From Sphingomonas sanxanigenens DSM 19645 = NX02 (GTDB lineage: Bacteria > Pseudomonadota > Alphaproteobacteria > Sphingomonadales > Sphingomonadaceae), in NCBI RefSeq assembly GCF_000512205.2, contig NZ_CP006644.1, positions 310,001-374,000 of the forward strand: 64,000 nucleotides of DNA. The letters run 5' to 3'. The position numbers were made by a program, and so were the translations under genes. The notes beneath the pieces are model-generated. The model searched no databases, was not told the origin of the DNA, and saw only the letters and a list, made by a program, of their open reading frames with translations. The number at the start of each line of letters is the position of its first letter. Positions within the stretch are counted from its first letter, which is position 1. Shown piece after piece: positions 1-8,645 of this stretch.

Positions 1-287
1 CCCATGCCGGGCGCCAGCGCCAGCGGCGTGTTGGCGATGAAGCCCATCATGATGCTGGCGACGCCGGCGGCGAAGCAGGTCGCGGCGGCGACGGCGGCCA
101 CCGGCATGCCGGCCTGGCCGAGGATCGCCGGGTTGACGAGGATGATATAGGCCATCGTCAGGAAGGTGGTGACGCCGGCGAGGATCTCGGTGCGCGGCGT
201 GGTGCCGCGTTCGGTCAGCGCGAAGCGGCGCTCCAGCCAGCCGGCGGGTGGCGCATCCTGCATCGCTGATCCTGGCTCAGCCGTCAT
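1..287 (-). CDS. NCS2-family purine/pyrimidine permease (AzgA-like), N-terminal fragment
   Basis: The gene runs off the left edge, so only the first ~95 residues are visible. After a short cytoplasmic lead, the protein has an LTERGTTPRTEILAGVT stretch followed by TFLTMAYIILVNPAIL and a second hydrophobic segment ending NTPLALAPGMG. This is the typical opening of AzgA-type nucleobase permeases, inner-membrane proton symporters for adenine, guanine or hypoxanthine. The ATG at 287 is preceded by a GGGGGA Shine-Dalgarno at good spacing; an internal ATG at 263 is less likely. The substrate cannot be told from this fragment. Confidence 0.85.
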   Translation of the reverse strand, partial: MTAEPGSAMQDAPPAGWLERRFALTERGTTPRTEILAGVTTFLTMAYIILVNPAILGQAGMPVAAVAAATCFAAGVASIMMGFIANTPLALAPGM

Positions 288-472
288 CAATTCCCCCTGC
301 AGATCGATAGCTCGCCCCTCCCTGGCCGGTCGTTGCCGGACGGCGATGGAACATAACGCCGGTTCGCGCCGTGGGAAGGGGGTGGGTGAAGGGGCCGTTA
401 CCGGGGAAATATCGTCGATTCCGGCTGTTTATCCCCCGCGACAAGCGGATCGAACCTCGCTAGAGGGGCGCC

Positions 473-892
473 ATGGCGAAGTCGGCGACAGATGTGATGC
501 AGGAGATCCTGTTCTCCGCGGTGATCGATTCCATCGCGGCGATGAAGATCGCCTCGAAGGGGCTGCCCAACACGCTGCTGCGCGATCTCAACGCGCTGCA
601 CGACAATGTGACCTTCGCCGATCTGTCGCCCGAACTGCAGGCGGCGATCGCCACCAACGTCCGCGCCGCGTTCACGCGTCTGCAGAAGGAAGGCTATTCG
701 GTGTCGAGCGGCGCCCCGGTGCAGCCGCGCACGCCGCCGCTGCCGCCCCGCCGCGACACGATGGGCCATGGCGGCCGCGACCGCCGCCCGCCGCCCCCGC
801 CCAAGCGTGACGGCGGGCCGGACGGCAAGGGTGGGGCGCGTCCCGGCGGCGGCGCCGGCCGTCCGCCGCGGGGGCCGCGGCCGAAGAGCTGA
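473..892 (+). CDS. Hypothetical protein with Pro/Gly/Arg-rich tail
   Basis: This 139-residue protein is not assigned to a named family. Residues 1-80 look like a compact helical domain (MAKSATDVMQEILF..., then LSPELQAAIATNVRAAF). Residues 85-139 are a low-complexity, positively charged tail rich in Pro, Gly and Arg with no hydrophobic segment. GAGGGG lies just upstream of the ATG. The coding bias is that of the surrounding genome, and the gene converges on rarA across a hairpin. The basic disordered tail suggests nucleic-acid or protein binding, but that is inference only. Confidence 0.7.
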   Translation: MAKSATDVMQEILFSAVIDSIAAMKIASKGLPNTLLRDLNALHDNVTFADLSPELQAAIATNVRAAFTRLQKEGYSVSSGAPVQPRTPPLPPRRDTMGHGGRDRRPPPPPKRDGGPDGKGGARPGGGAGRPPRGPRPKS

Positions 893-951
893 GGCTCTTC
901 ATTTTCCACCAGTCCCAAAGGGCCAAAGACGTTCGAGACGGTCGCCGAATT

Positions 952-976
952 GCCCTCTCCCCTTGGGGGAGAGGGC
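952..976. repeat. REP-like hairpin between convergent genes
   Basis: Perfect 11-bp inverted repeat, GCCCTCTCCCC and its complement, around a 3-nt loop. It lies 60 bp after the preceding + strand gene and 1 bp beyond the rarA stop codon. The same CCCTCTCCCC/GGGGAGAGGG core recurs in the longer elements near 16.3-16.5 kb and 30.13-30.21 kb, so it is probably a dispersed palindromic repeat. Its position also suits bidirectional transcription termination, although there is no real U-tract. Confidence 0.7.
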
Positions 977-977
977 T

Positions 978-2285
978 TTATCCGCGCTCGCCGCGCAGCC
1001 GGTTCCAATGGGCGATCCGCTCAGCGATCTTCGCCTCGAACCCGCGCTCGACCGGCGCGTAGAAGGTCTGCGGCGCCATCTCTTCCGGCCAGTAATTGTC
1101 GCCCGAAAAGCCGTCTTCGGCGTCATGGTCGTAGGCGTAGTTCTTGCCGTAGCCGATATCCTTCATCAGCCGGGTCGGCGCGTTGAGGATGTTCTTCGGC
1201 GGCATCAGCGATCCGGTTTCCTTCGCCGTCTTCCACGCCTTGCCCATCGCCTTGTAGGCGGCGTTGGATTTGGGCGCGGTCGCGCAATAGAGGCAGGCCT
1301 GCACGATCGCGAGCTCGCCTTCGGGCGAGCCGAGGAAGTCATAGGCTTCCCTGGCGGCGATGCACTGCACCAGCGCCTGCGGATCGGCGAGGCCGATATC
1401 CTCGCTGGCGAAGCGCGTGATCCGCCGCAGCACGTAGAGCGGTTCCTCGCCGGCGGTCAGCATGCGCGCCAGATAATAGAGCGCCGCCTGCGGATCGCTG
1501 CCGCGCAACGATTTGTGAAGCGCCGAGATCAGGTTGTAATGCCCCTCGCGGTCCTTGTCGTAGACCGCCATGCGGCGGTGGAGCAGCGCTGAGAGGCCGG
1601 CGGCGTCGAGCCTCTCGGCACCCGCCACCGAAAACAGGGTCTCGACCTGGTTGAGCAGGAAGCGCCCGTCGCCATCCGCGCTCGCGACCAGCGCCGCGCG
1701 GGCATTCTCGTCGAGCGGCAGCGGCTTTGCCTCGATCGCCTCGGCGCGGGCGAGCAATTCCTCCATCGCCGACGCATCGAGCCGGTTGAGGATCAGCACC
1801 TGCGCGCGGCTGAGCAGGGCGGCGTTGAGTTCGAAGCTGGGATTCTCGGTGGTCGCCCCGACCAGCACGACGGTGCCGTCCTCGACATAGGGCAGGAAAC
1901 CATCCTGCTGCGCGCGGTTGAAGCGGTGGATCTCGTCCACGAACAGCACTGTCTTTTCGCCCATGCGGCGATGGTCGCGCGCCGCGGCGAACACCTTCTT
2001 GAGGTCCGCGACGCCGGAAAACACCGCCGAGATCGATTCGAATCGCATGCCCACCGCATCGGCGAGCAGCCGCGCGATCGTCGTCTTGCCCGTGCCCGGC
2101 GGCCCCCACAGGATGATCGAGCCGAGCTTTCCCGCCGCGACCATGCGGCCGATCGCGCCGTCCGGCCCGGTCAGGTGACGCTGGCCCACCACTTCTTCGA
2201 GCGACTGCGGGCGCAGCCGGTCGGCCAGCGGCCCGGCGGCGGGGGCGGGTATGTCCTGCGGGTCGGGAGCGAAAAGGTCGGCCAT
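978..2285 (-). CDS. rarA: Replication-associated recombination protein A (RarA/MgsA), AAA+ ATPase
   Basis: This 435-residue cytoplasmic ATPase belongs to the RarA/WRNIP1 clamp-loader-like family, which acts at stalled replication forks. Walker A GPPGTGKT is at residues 61-68 and Walker B FVDEIHRF around 115-122, followed by the sensor-1 stretch VLVGATTENPSFE. The C-terminal MgsA oligomerisation region includes LARMLTAGEEPLYVLRRITRFASEDIG. Length matches the family. The ATG at 2285 (MADLF) is chosen because RarA homologues begin here; the Shine-Dalgarno is weak. The open frame extends upstream into the PadR promoter, but that extension has no family similarity. Confidence 0.95.
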   Translation of the reverse strand: MADLFAPDPQDIPAPAAGPLADRLRPQSLEEVVGQRHLTGPDGAIGRMVAAGKLGSIILWGPPGTGKTTIARLLADAVGMRFESISAVFSGVADLKKVFAAARDHRRMGEKTVLFVDEIHRFNRAQQDGFLPYVEDGTVVLVGATTENPSFELNAALLSRAQVLILNRLDASAMEELLARAEAIEAKPLPLDENARAALVASADGDGRFLLNQVETLFSVAGAERLDAAGLSALLHRRMAVYDKDREGHYNLISALHKSLRGSDPQAALYYLARMLTAGEEPLYVLRRITRFASEDIGLADPQALVQCIAAREAYDFLGSPEGELAIVQACLYCATAPKSNAAYKAMGKAWKTAKETGSLMPPKNILNAPTRLMKDIGYGKNYAYDHDAEDGFSGDNYWPEEMAPQTFYAPVERGFEAKIAERIAHWNRLRGERG

Positions 2286-2351
2286 GCGATGTTCGATATA
2301 GGTTCTCTGGCGCCTGTGGAAAAGTTTGCGCCGTCCATCGCAGGGGTCTTG

Positions 2352-2401
2352 TATCTTGAAAGCATCAAGATATATCGAATCCATCAACGCAAGATATATC
2401 G
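2352..2401. promoter_or_regulatory. Palindromic operator with direct repeat upstream of PadR gene
   Basis: TATCTTGA (2352-2359) and TCAAGATA (2365-2372) form a perfect 8-bp dyad with a 5-nt spacer. A 12-bp direct repeat, CAAGATATATCG, occurs at 2366-2377 and again at 2390-2401, 24 bp apart, about two helical turns. The block is AT-rich within a GC-rich genome and sits between divergent rarA and the PadR gene, whose GGAGAAA Shine-Dalgarno starts at 2401. It is best read as the autoregulatory operator of the downstream PadR protein. Binding is inferred from position and symmetry. Confidence 0.7.
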
Positions 2402-2414
2402 GAGAAAGATCGAA

Positions 2415-3008
2415 ATGCGTTTTGGAATGGGATATGGGAGCTGGACCGAAGGGTTCGGCATGAAGGAAGGCCCTGGCTTCGGCCATGGCCGTCACGGCCA
2501 TGGGCGGCATGGCGGCGGGGGCGGCGGCGGCGGCGGTGGCCGCGGTCGTCGCCGGCTGTTCGATGGCGGTGAGTTGAAGCTGGTGCTGCTGCGGCTGATC
2601 GCCGACCAGCCGCGCCACGGCTATGACCTCATCCGCGAGGTCGAGGAGCGCACCGGCGGCGCCTATGCGCCGAGCCCGGGCGTGGTCTATCCGACGCTGA
2701 CGCTGCTCGCCGACATGGGGCTGATCGAGGAGGCCAGCGAAGGCGGTTCGCGCAAGGCGTTCGCGATCACCGGGGCCGGCACCGCGCACCTCGCCGAGAA
2801 CGAGGCCGACGTTAAGGCCTTGTTCGAGCGGCTCGCATCGCTGAGCGCGATGCGCGAGAAGACCGACGGCGCCCCGATCCGGCGCGCGATGGGCAATATG
2901 CGCCAGGTGCTCCACGACCGCCTCAGCCGCGACGATGTCGATGCCGAGACGCTCCACCAGGTTGCCGCGATCCTCGACGATGCGGCGCAGAAGATCGAGA
3001 GGCTGTGA
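2415..3008 (+). CDS. PadR-family transcriptional regulator with His/Gly-rich N-terminus
   Basis: This is a 197-residue DNA-binding regulator. Residues 17-45 are a His/Gly/Arg-rich low-complexity segment with several HGRHG units and a run of about ten glycines. It precedes the PadR winged helix (about 48-125: GELKLVLLRLIADQPRHGYDLI, then PSPGVVYPTLTLL) and a C-terminal dimerisation helix region. GGAGAAA lies 7 nt before the ATG. PadR proteins usually repress their own promoter and release DNA on ligand binding; the dyad and direct repeat just upstream fit that. The stop overlaps the start of the DUF2218 gene (TGATG), so the two are co-translated. The His-rich leader may bind metal, but this is inference. 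Confidence 0.9.
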   Translation: MRFGMGYGSWTEGFGMKEGPGFGHGRHGHGRHGGGGGGGGGGRGRRRLFDGGELKLVLLRLIADQPRHGYDLIREVEERTGGAYAPSPGVVYPTLTLLADMGLIEEASEGGSRKAFAITGAGTAHLAENEADVKALFERLASLSAMREKTDGAPIRRAMGNMRQVLHDRLSRDDVDAETLHQVAAILDDAAQKIERL

Positions 3009-3328
3009 TGACCAGTGCCATTGCCGACGTACCGACCACCAATGGCAGCCGCTATCTTCAGCAATTGCTGAAGCACTGGTCGCACAATCTCGCGGTCGAG
3101 TTCACCACCGAACACGGCACCGTGACCTTCCCCAGGGATGCGCGCGGCGCCGATTATCCGGGCGATGCGGTCGCCACCTTCGATGCGCGCGCGGAGACGC
3201 TCGGCGTGCGCATCGATGCGAGCGCGCCCGAGCAGCTCGAAGGGCTGAAGGGCGCGATCGCGCGGCATCTCGACCGGTTCGCGTTTCGCGAGGCGCCGCT
3301 GGCATTTGCGTGGCAGGCGGTGGGGTAG
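3008..3328 (+). CDS. DUF2218-domain protein
   Basis: This 106-residue cytoplasmic protein fits the DUF2218 family across its whole length (LLKHWSHNLAVEFTTEHGTVTFP ... PEQLEGLKGAIARHLDRFAFRE). DUF2218 proteins are often encoded beside siderophore-interacting flavoproteins and regulators, but their biochemical role is unknown. Translation probably starts at the ATG that shares its A with the PadR stop codon (TGATG); a GTG three bases earlier is also possible. The coupling makes it the likely target of the PadR autoregulatory circuit. Confidence 0.8.
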   Translation: MTSAIADVPTTNGSRYLQQLLKHWSHNLAVEFTTEHGTVTFPRDARGADYPGDAVATFDARAETLGVRIDASAPEQLEGLKGAIARHLDRFAFREAPLAFAWQAVG

Positions 3329-3398
3329 GAGGATTCCCCACGCTACCCGCACCACCGCTCGGGACGAACGGCGGACGGGTGGCGCTGCTTGCGGGCGG

Positions 3399-4580
3399 TT
3401 AAGGCACCCGGCTCCGCGCCGGGCCCTTGCCGCCCGCACGGCGCTGGCGAACCAGCCGGACATAGGTGTCGACCAGCTGCTGGTTGACCGCATCCCAGCC
3501 GAACCGCACCGTTTCCGCCTCGCCGGCCTTGCCGGCGGCGCGGCGGGCGTCGGGATGTTCGCAATAATAGCGCAGCGCCTCGGCGAAATCGCCGATCGCG
3601 CCGGGGGTGACCAGCCGGCCGGAAACGCCGTTGGTAACGAGGCTCTGGCTGCCCGTCGCGATCGCCGCGACCACGGGGATGCCGGTCGCCTTGGCCTCGA
3701 GCGTCACATTGCCGAAGGTCTCGGTGACCGAGGGATTGAACAGGATGTCCGAAGAGGCGACCGCGCGGCCGAGGTCGGCGCCGCCCTGGAACCCGACGAA
3801 CACCGCATCGGGCAGGCGCTTCTCGAACCAGTCGCGCGCCGGGCCGTCGCCGATCACCAGCACCTTGTGACGCACGTTGCGCTTGGCGAGGAGATCGATC
3901 GCATCGGAGAAGACGTCGAGCCCCTTCTCCATCACCAGCCGGCCGACGAAAGTGATCACGACATCGTCGGCGGCGATGCCCAGCGATGCGCGCCAGGCGA
4001 GATCGCGCCGTGCGGGGGTGAAGATCTCCTTGTCGACACCGCGCGTCCAGATGCCGACATCATAGCTCATGCGCTGATCGCGCAGCAGTTGCGCCATCGA
4101 TTCGGAGGGCGCGACGATCGCGTCGCAGCGGCGGTAGAAGCGGCGCAGCGCGGCCTCGACGACGGGCTCCATGAAGGCCAGGCCGTAATAGCGCGGATAG
4201 GTCTCGAACCGGGTGTGGACGGAGGCGACCACCGGCAGGTTATGCTTGCGCCCATAGCTGACCGCGCGGTGCCCGAGTATCTCGGGGCTGGCGACATGGA
4301 TCAGATTGGGGGCGAACGCCGCGAGATCGCGCTTGGCGCGCGGCGGGATCATCAGCGGCGCGCGATATTCGCCGCGCCCGGGGAAGGGGAGCGCGGGGAT
4401 CGGCACGACATCGCCGGTCGGCGGAAAGTCGGGATTCTCGACGACGGGGGAGTAGATGCGCACCGCGGCGCCCTGCCGCAGGAGATAGCCGACAAGGCGG
4501 TTCAGCGCCTGGTTCGCGCCATCCCTGACATAGTTGTAGTTGCCGCTGAACAGCGCGATCCGAAGGTCTGAAGTCTCCAT
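3399..4580 (-). CDS. GT4-family glycosyltransferase
   Basis: This 393-residue GT-B glycosyltransferase opens with an N-terminal acceptor domain starting RIALFSGNYNYVRDGANQALNRL. The C-terminal nucleotide-sugar domain has ITFVGRLVMEKGLDVF near residues 208-223 and the GT4 E-x7-E donor motif (ETFGNVTLE) near residue 285. No signal peptide or membrane segment is visible, so it is probably a cytoplasmic or peripheral-membrane enzyme. It resembles alpha-mannosyl or glucosyl transferases of lipid glycosylation (PimB/MgtA type), but donor and acceptor cannot be read from sequence. It stands alone between a convergent gene and the DUF192 gene. Confidence 0.85.
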   Translation of the reverse strand: METSDLRIALFSGNYNYVRDGANQALNRLVGYLLRQGAAVRIYSPVVENPDFPPTGDVVPIPALPFPGRGEYRAPLMIPPRAKRDLAAFAPNLIHVASPEILGHRAVSYGRKHNLPVVASVHTRFETYPRYYGLAFMEPVVEAALRRFYRRCDAIVAPSESMAQLLRDQRMSYDVGIWTRGVDKEIFTPARRDLAWRASLGIAADDVVITFVGRLVMEKGLDVFSDAIDLLAKRNVRHKVLVIGDGPARDWFEKRLPDAVFVGFQGGADLGRAVASSDILFNPSVTETFGNVTLEAKATGIPVVAAIATGSQSLVTNGVSGRLVTPGAIGDFAEALRYYCEHPDARRAAGKAGEAETVRFGWDAVNQQLVDTYVRLVRQRRAGGKGPARSRVP

Positions 4581-4658
4581 TGCGGATGGCCAGATAGTCG
4601 GTGCCGCGGGAAAAGACCATCACCCCCGCAGCACCGTTCATCGCCCTCGTCGAAAAGC

Positions 4659-5126
4659 TCAGCCCGTCCAGCTGACCGTGTCTCCCTCGGCGATGCCGAG
4701 TTCGGCGGCGCGGCCCCCGGCCAGTTCGAGCACGGCCGCCACCGGCTCGCCCGACTGCACCGGTTCGAGCGATTCGGGCGTCGTGTTGTCGGCGATCCGC
4801 GCAATCGTGCCATCCTTGCGGATGAAGATCATGTCGAGCGGGATGAGCGTGTTCTTCATCCAGAAGCTTGCGGGGCGCGGCGGATCGTAAGGAAAGATCA
4901 TCCCCCGATCGCCGGCCAGCGACGTGCGGAACATCAGCCCGCGCTCCTGTTCCTCGGGGGTGCGTGCCACCTCGACCGTAAATTTATGCTCGCCTGCCGC
5001 GGTCTGGATGCTGAGCGGGACGAACTTCGCGCTCGGTTGGGTGTCGGTCTGGGATCCGGACGTGCAGGCGGTCAGGCTCGCCGCCGCGGAACATGCGACG
5101 AGGGCGGCAATAAAGTAACGTACCAA
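4659..5126 (-). CDS. DUF192 lipoprotein
   Basis: This 155-residue protein contains a complete DUF192 domain (about residues 45-152), with the family hallmark RTPEEQERGLMFR and FWMKNTLIPLDMIFI. A TTG at 5126 is taken as the start: a GGAG lies 7 nt upstream, and it gives a lipoprotein signal peptide with lipobox LTAC and the lipidated Cys at residue 21. The gene starts 4 nt after the cold-shock gene's stop, so the two form an operon. DUF192 function is unknown; many members are exported, and this one is predicted to be membrane-anchored. Confidence 0.85.
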   Translation of the reverse strand: MVRYFIAALVACSAAASLTACTSGSQTDTQPSAKFVPLSIQTAAGEHKFTVEVARTPEEQERGLMFRTSLAGDRGMIFPYDPPRPASFWMKNTLIPLDMIFIRKDGTIARIADNTTPESLEPVQSGEPVAAVLELAGGRAAELGIAEGDTVSWTG

Positions 5127-5130
5127 CGCT

Positions 5131-5781
5131 TTACTCCGGTCGGGTAACGACCACTGCGAGCGGGCCCTTGCGGCCCTGGACGATGCGCGCGACCAGTGGC
5201 TGATCGGGCTCGACCTCGGCGATCTGACCGCGCCGCAGCGTTTCCATATGCACGAATATATCGGGCGAGCCGTCATCGCGCATCAGGAATCCATAGCCCT
5301 TCAGCCGGTTGAACCATTTGACCTTGACGTCCAGCGGCGGCCCCGCGTCCGAAATCAGGCTGACCGGATCGACATGATCGGCCGGGCGCCGGTCGATCGC
5401 GTCGGCGTCCGGACCGGTAGCGGTGCTCAGATCGAACGAGACCACGATCGTCGCCTGCATGCCGCGGTCGCGCTGGACCGCCTTGCAAACGACGCGCGTG
5501 CCTTCGGGCAGGCTGCGCCGGCCATGATCGCGCAACGCCGAAAAATGAATCAGGATGTCGCCGGCGCCGGGCGTGTCCGGCACCATGAACCCGAATCCGC
5601 GCGTCGTATCGAACCATTTGACGAGGCCGCCATGCAGCTCTCCATCGTCGATATCGTCATCTTCCCGATGCCCGCAGCGCGCATCCGCGCCAGAGGATTC
5701 ATGCAGCCCATCCGAGGTTTCCGGTCGAAAATCGACCATCGCCTCGCGTGGTGGCGATTCAGCGACCTGTTCGTTTCTCAT
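5131..5781 (-). CDS. Double cold-shock-domain protein
   Basis: This 216-residue protein has two cold shock domains after an acidic, probably disordered leader of ~50 residues. Domain 1 (about 51-117) has [15 protein letters not shown] and DILIHFSAL; domain 2 (about 150-216) has [14 protein letters not shown] and DIFVHMETL. These are the RNP1- and RNP2-type RNA-binding motifs. Tandem-CSD proteins of this layout are typical of Alphaproteobacteria and are thought to bind RNA or single-stranded DNA. The ATG at 5781 is used because GGGGGAG lies at proper spacing; the open frame extends further upstream without homology. It is followed directly by the DUF192 gene. Confidence 0.9.
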   Translation of the reverse strand: MRNEQVAESPPREAMVDFRPETSDGLHESSGADARCGHREDDDIDDGELHGGLVKWFDTTRGFGFMVPDTPGAGDILIHFSALRDHGRRSLPEGTRVVCKAVQRDRGMQATIVVSFDLSTATGPDADAIDRRPADHVDPVSLISDAGPPLDVKVKWFNRLKGYGFLMRDDGSPDIFVHMETLRRGQIAEVEPDQPLVARIVQGRKGPLAVVVTRPE

Positions 5782-5881
5782 ACGCCACTCCCCCAAGCGA
5801 CTCCTTACTGTAACACGTGCAGGGAGGGGTGTGGAACCTAAACGTAAATTCCTTGTGAACGTCTCCGCTTCGCCGCCGGAT

Positions 5882-6442
5882 TCAATCCGGATCGGCGTCG
5901 CCCGGCGCGAGGGCAAGGACGCGCCGCGCCACATCGGGATCGTGCCCCGCGCGCATCAATGCGGCGAAGGCGCGCCGCCGGGCCGCGTCGTCGGGCGGCG
6001 CCGACGCGAACGGCCCGATCCGGCGGCGGCGCGCGAAGGCGAGGGCGACCGTCATCGCGGCATCGCCCGCATCCCCGTTTCCGTCCTCGACATCGTCCCG
6101 GTCTCCCCGGATCGCCGCATCGGCATCGTCCGCGTCGATGCCGGCGCCCGCGAGCGCGGCGGCGACGCGGCGCCGGCCATAGCCCTTGCGCGTGAGCGCG
6201 TTTGCGCGCGCGCGCGCAAAAATCCGGTCGTCGACATAGCCCAGCGCCGCCAGCCGTTCGACGATCGCGGCCACCGGCGGCGCGCCGTCGTCCGCCCAGC
6301 CGCGCTGCTCCACCTTGCGATCGAGGTATTGGGAAAGGCGCGCGCGCGTCGTCGCGAACCGCGCGACATAGGCCAGTGCGAGGCGATCGAGGGCCGCGCG
6401 ATCGAGGGGCGGACGGCGGGATTTGGAGGTAGCCGGAAACAC
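5882..6442 (-). CDS. recX: Regulatory protein RecX
   Basis: This 186-residue, helix-rich, strongly basic protein has the RecX three-helix repeats: [24 protein letters not shown] in repeat 1, [32 protein letters not shown] in repeat 2, and a shorter third repeat. RecX binds RecA filaments and limits recombination. A GTG at 6442 fits the expected N-terminus. The gene is not next to recA here. An acidic insert near residues 110-130 ([19 protein letters not shown]) is less typical. Confidence 0.85.
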   Translation of the reverse strand: MFPATSKSRRPPLDRAALDRLALAYVARFATTRARLSQYLDRKVEQRGWADDGAPPVAAIVERLAALGYVDDRIFARARANALTRKGYGRRRVAAALAGAGIDADDADAAIRGDRDDVEDGNGDAGDAAMTVALAFARRRRIGPFASAPPDDAARRRAFAALMRAGHDPDVARRVLALAPGDADPD

Positions 6443-6610
6443 GCGCCACGTTTATGCCACAGTCGGGCCGGAATTAGAACGCTTGTCGTCGGCTAGTACG
6501 GCAGGCTTGGATGGTTAATCGGCGGCGGGGGGCCGCCCGGTCGTTAGAGATTGAAAGGGCATCCGAGGATGCTGGAAACGCACGGCTCCGTAAAAGAGAG
6601 CGAGGGGATT

Positions 6611-8338
6611 ATGGGCACCTTGTCGCACACGCCCACCGATGATGCGCTGACGCGCCGCTTCTCTGACTTCGCCACGCTCGGCGAGGCGCTGGATTATGCC
6701 GCCCGCGGCGTCCGCGGGCTCAATTTCCACGATGCGCGCGGCGGGCTCAAGCGGCCCTATCCGTATAGCGAGCTTCGCGCGGATGCGATCGCGCATGCCT
6801 ATCGGCTGATCGCGCACGGCATCGTGCCCGGCGATCGCATCGCGCTGGTCGCCGAGACCGCGCCCGAATTCGCCGCCGCCTTTTTCGGCGCGGTCTATGC
6901 CGGCGCATGGCCGGTGCCGCTGCCGCTGCCGACCAGCTTCGGCGGCCGCGACGCCTATGTCGATCAGCTCAAGCAGCAGCTCGGCAGTTCCGATGCGCGG
7001 ATGTTGCTGTTCCCGCAGGAGCTTGCGGCGATGGCGTCGGTCGCAGCCGAGGCCGCGGGCGTGGAAGGCCATGCCTATGAGGCGTTCGCCGAGCGCGCCG
7101 CGCCGGAGGCGCCGCTGGCGCAGCCGCAGTCGAGCGACATCGCCTATCTGCAATATTCCAGCGGCTCGACGCGCTTTCCGCATGGGGTGGCGGTGTCGCA
7201 CAGCGCGCTGCTCGAAAATCTGGCGGCGCATTCGCACGGCATGGAAGTGCGCGAGGGCGATCGCTGCGTCTCGTGGCTGCCCTGGTATCACGACATGGGG
7301 CTGGTCGGCTGCCTGCTCTCACCGGTCGCCAACCAGGTATCCGCGGATTACCTGAAGACCGAGGATTTCGCGCGCCGGCCCTTGGCGTGGCTCGACCTGA
7401 TCACCCGCAACGAGGGCACGACGCTCAGCTATTCGCCGACCTTCGGCTACGACATCTGTGCGCGCCGCATCTCCAGCCAGACCAACATCGCCGATCGCTT
7501 CGATCTGTCGCGCTGGCGGGTCGCGGGCAACGGCGCGGACATGATCCGGCCGGACGTGATGCAGGCGTTCGTCGATGCCTATGCCGATGCCGGTTTCAAG
7601 GCGTCCGCCTTCCTGCCGAGCTACGGCCTCGCCGAAGCGACGCTGGCGGTCTCGATCATGCCGCCGGGCGAGGGCATCGTCGTCGAGCTGGTCGCCGAGA
7701 CCGAGCTGTCGGGCGCCGCCGGGCATGAGGATCGCCCGCAGCGTTTCCGCGCGATCGTCAATTGCGGCAAGCCGGCGCGCGGCATGACCGTGGAAATCCG
7801 CGAGGAGGATGGCACCCCGCTGCCCGATCGCGCGATCGGCAAGGTGTGGTGCAGCGGCGGTTCGGTGATGGAGGGCTATTTCCGCGACCCCGAGGCGACC
7901 GCTGCCTGCATGGTCGATGGCTGGCTGGACACCGGCGACATGGGCTATCTGTCGGATGGCTATGTCTACATCGTCGGCCGCGCCAAGGACATGATCATCG
8001 TCAACGGCAAGAATCACTGGCCGCAGGACATCGAATGGGCCGTGGAGCAGCTGCCCGGCTTCAAGGCGGGCGATATCGCCGCCTTCGCGATCACAACCCC
8101 GGGCGGCGAGGAAACCCCCGCGGTGCTGGTGCAGTGCCGCACCTCCGACATGGAGGAGCGCGCGCGCCTGCGCGACGAGATCCGGGAGCGGGTGCGATCG
8201 ATCACCGGCATGAACTGCGTCGTCGAACTGGTGCCGCCGCGCACCTTGCCGCGCACCAGTTCGGGCAAGCTCAGCCGCGCCAAGGCGCGCAACCTCTACC
8301 TCTCCGGCGAGATCCAGCCCTACGATCTGGCCGCCTGA
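6611..8338 (+). CDS. Fatty acyl-AMP ligase (FAAL)
   Basis: This 575-residue ANL-superfamily enzyme has the adenylation motif YLQYSSGSTRFPHGVAVSH near residue 180, then SWLPWYHDMGLVG, FLPSYGLAEATLAV, WLDTGDMGYLSDGYVYIVGRAKDMIIVNGKNHWPQDIE and the C-terminal PRTSSGKLSRAK lysine motif. The long insertion typical of FAALs makes acyl-AMP transfer to an acyl carrier protein more likely than to CoA. The ATG at 6611 has GAGGGG at correct spacing; a TTG 60 nt upstream is unlikely. No ACP, PKS or sphingolipid gene is adjacent, so the acceptor pathway is unknown. In sphingomonads a lipid-modification role is a reasonable guess. Confidence 0.9.
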   Translation: MGTLSHTPTDDALTRRFSDFATLGEALDYAARGVRGLNFHDARGGLKRPYPYSELRADAIAHAYRLIAHGIVPGDRIALVAETAPEFAAAFFGAVYAGAWPVPLPLPTSFGGRDAYVDQLKQQLGSSDARMLLFPQELAAMASVAAEAAGVEGHAYEAFAERAAPEAPLAQPQSSDIAYLQYSSGSTRFPHGVAVSHSALLENLAAHSHGMEVREGDRCVSWLPWYHDMGLVGCLLSPVANQVSADYLKTEDFARRPLAWLDLITRNEGTTLSYSPTFGYDICARRISSQTNIADRFDLSRWRVAGNGADMIRPDVMQAFVDAYADAGFKASAFLPSYGLAEATLAVSIMPPGEGIVVELVAETELSGAAGHEDRPQRFRAIVNCGKPARGMTVEIREEDGTPLPDRAIGKVWCSGGSVMEGYFRDPEATAACMVDGWLDTGDMGYLSDGYVYIVGRAKDMIIVNGKNHWPQDIEWAVEQLPGFKAGDIAAFAITTPGGEETPAVLVQCRTSDMEERARLRDEIRERVRSITGMNCVVELVPPRTLPRTSSGKLSRAKARNLYLSGEIQPYDLAA

Positions 8339-8450
8339 CGATCTGCCGCCGGCGCGCCCAGCCGGCGGCATCGTCCCTTCGACGATGGCCGAAACAGCCG
8401 CCCTGCGCCGCCCCGCGCGGGGCGTCTGCGCGCATGCGTCGTTTTTGTGA

Positions 8451-8473
8451 AAATTGCGAGCGAATCGCAATTT
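8451..8473. promoter_or_regulatory. Fur-box-like palindrome in 307-bp gap
   Basis: AAATTGCGA (8451-8459) and TCGCAATTT (8465-8473) form a perfect 9-bp dyad with a 5-nt spacer. The TTGCGA/TCGCAA arms resemble Fur-family operators reported for Alphaproteobacteria, but this is my resemblance call, not a model score. The palindrome lies in the 307-bp gap (8339-8645) between the acyl-AMP ligase and the 38-residue membrane protein. I see no other gene there. It could instead be part of a terminator or leader structure. Confidence 0.45.
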
Positions 8474-8645
8474 GCCGCCTGGATCGCCGTGCTTCTTGCG
8501 CGTCTGGCCGCCCGATAGGGGGTTTCGGGATCAATATGCGCGCCCAGGCGCTGGACGTGCCGCGCGAATCGTGCAAACCTTCCTCTTGCGGAAGACCGGG
8601 AAAGGTGGAAACCTCCAAAACCGGCGCCATTCGAGGGGGAAGAGG

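Noticed and set aside
2286-2957. N-terminal extension of RarA on the minus strand
   Set aside because: It would cover the PadR gene and operator and has no RarA similarity; ATG 2285 gives the standard RarA start.
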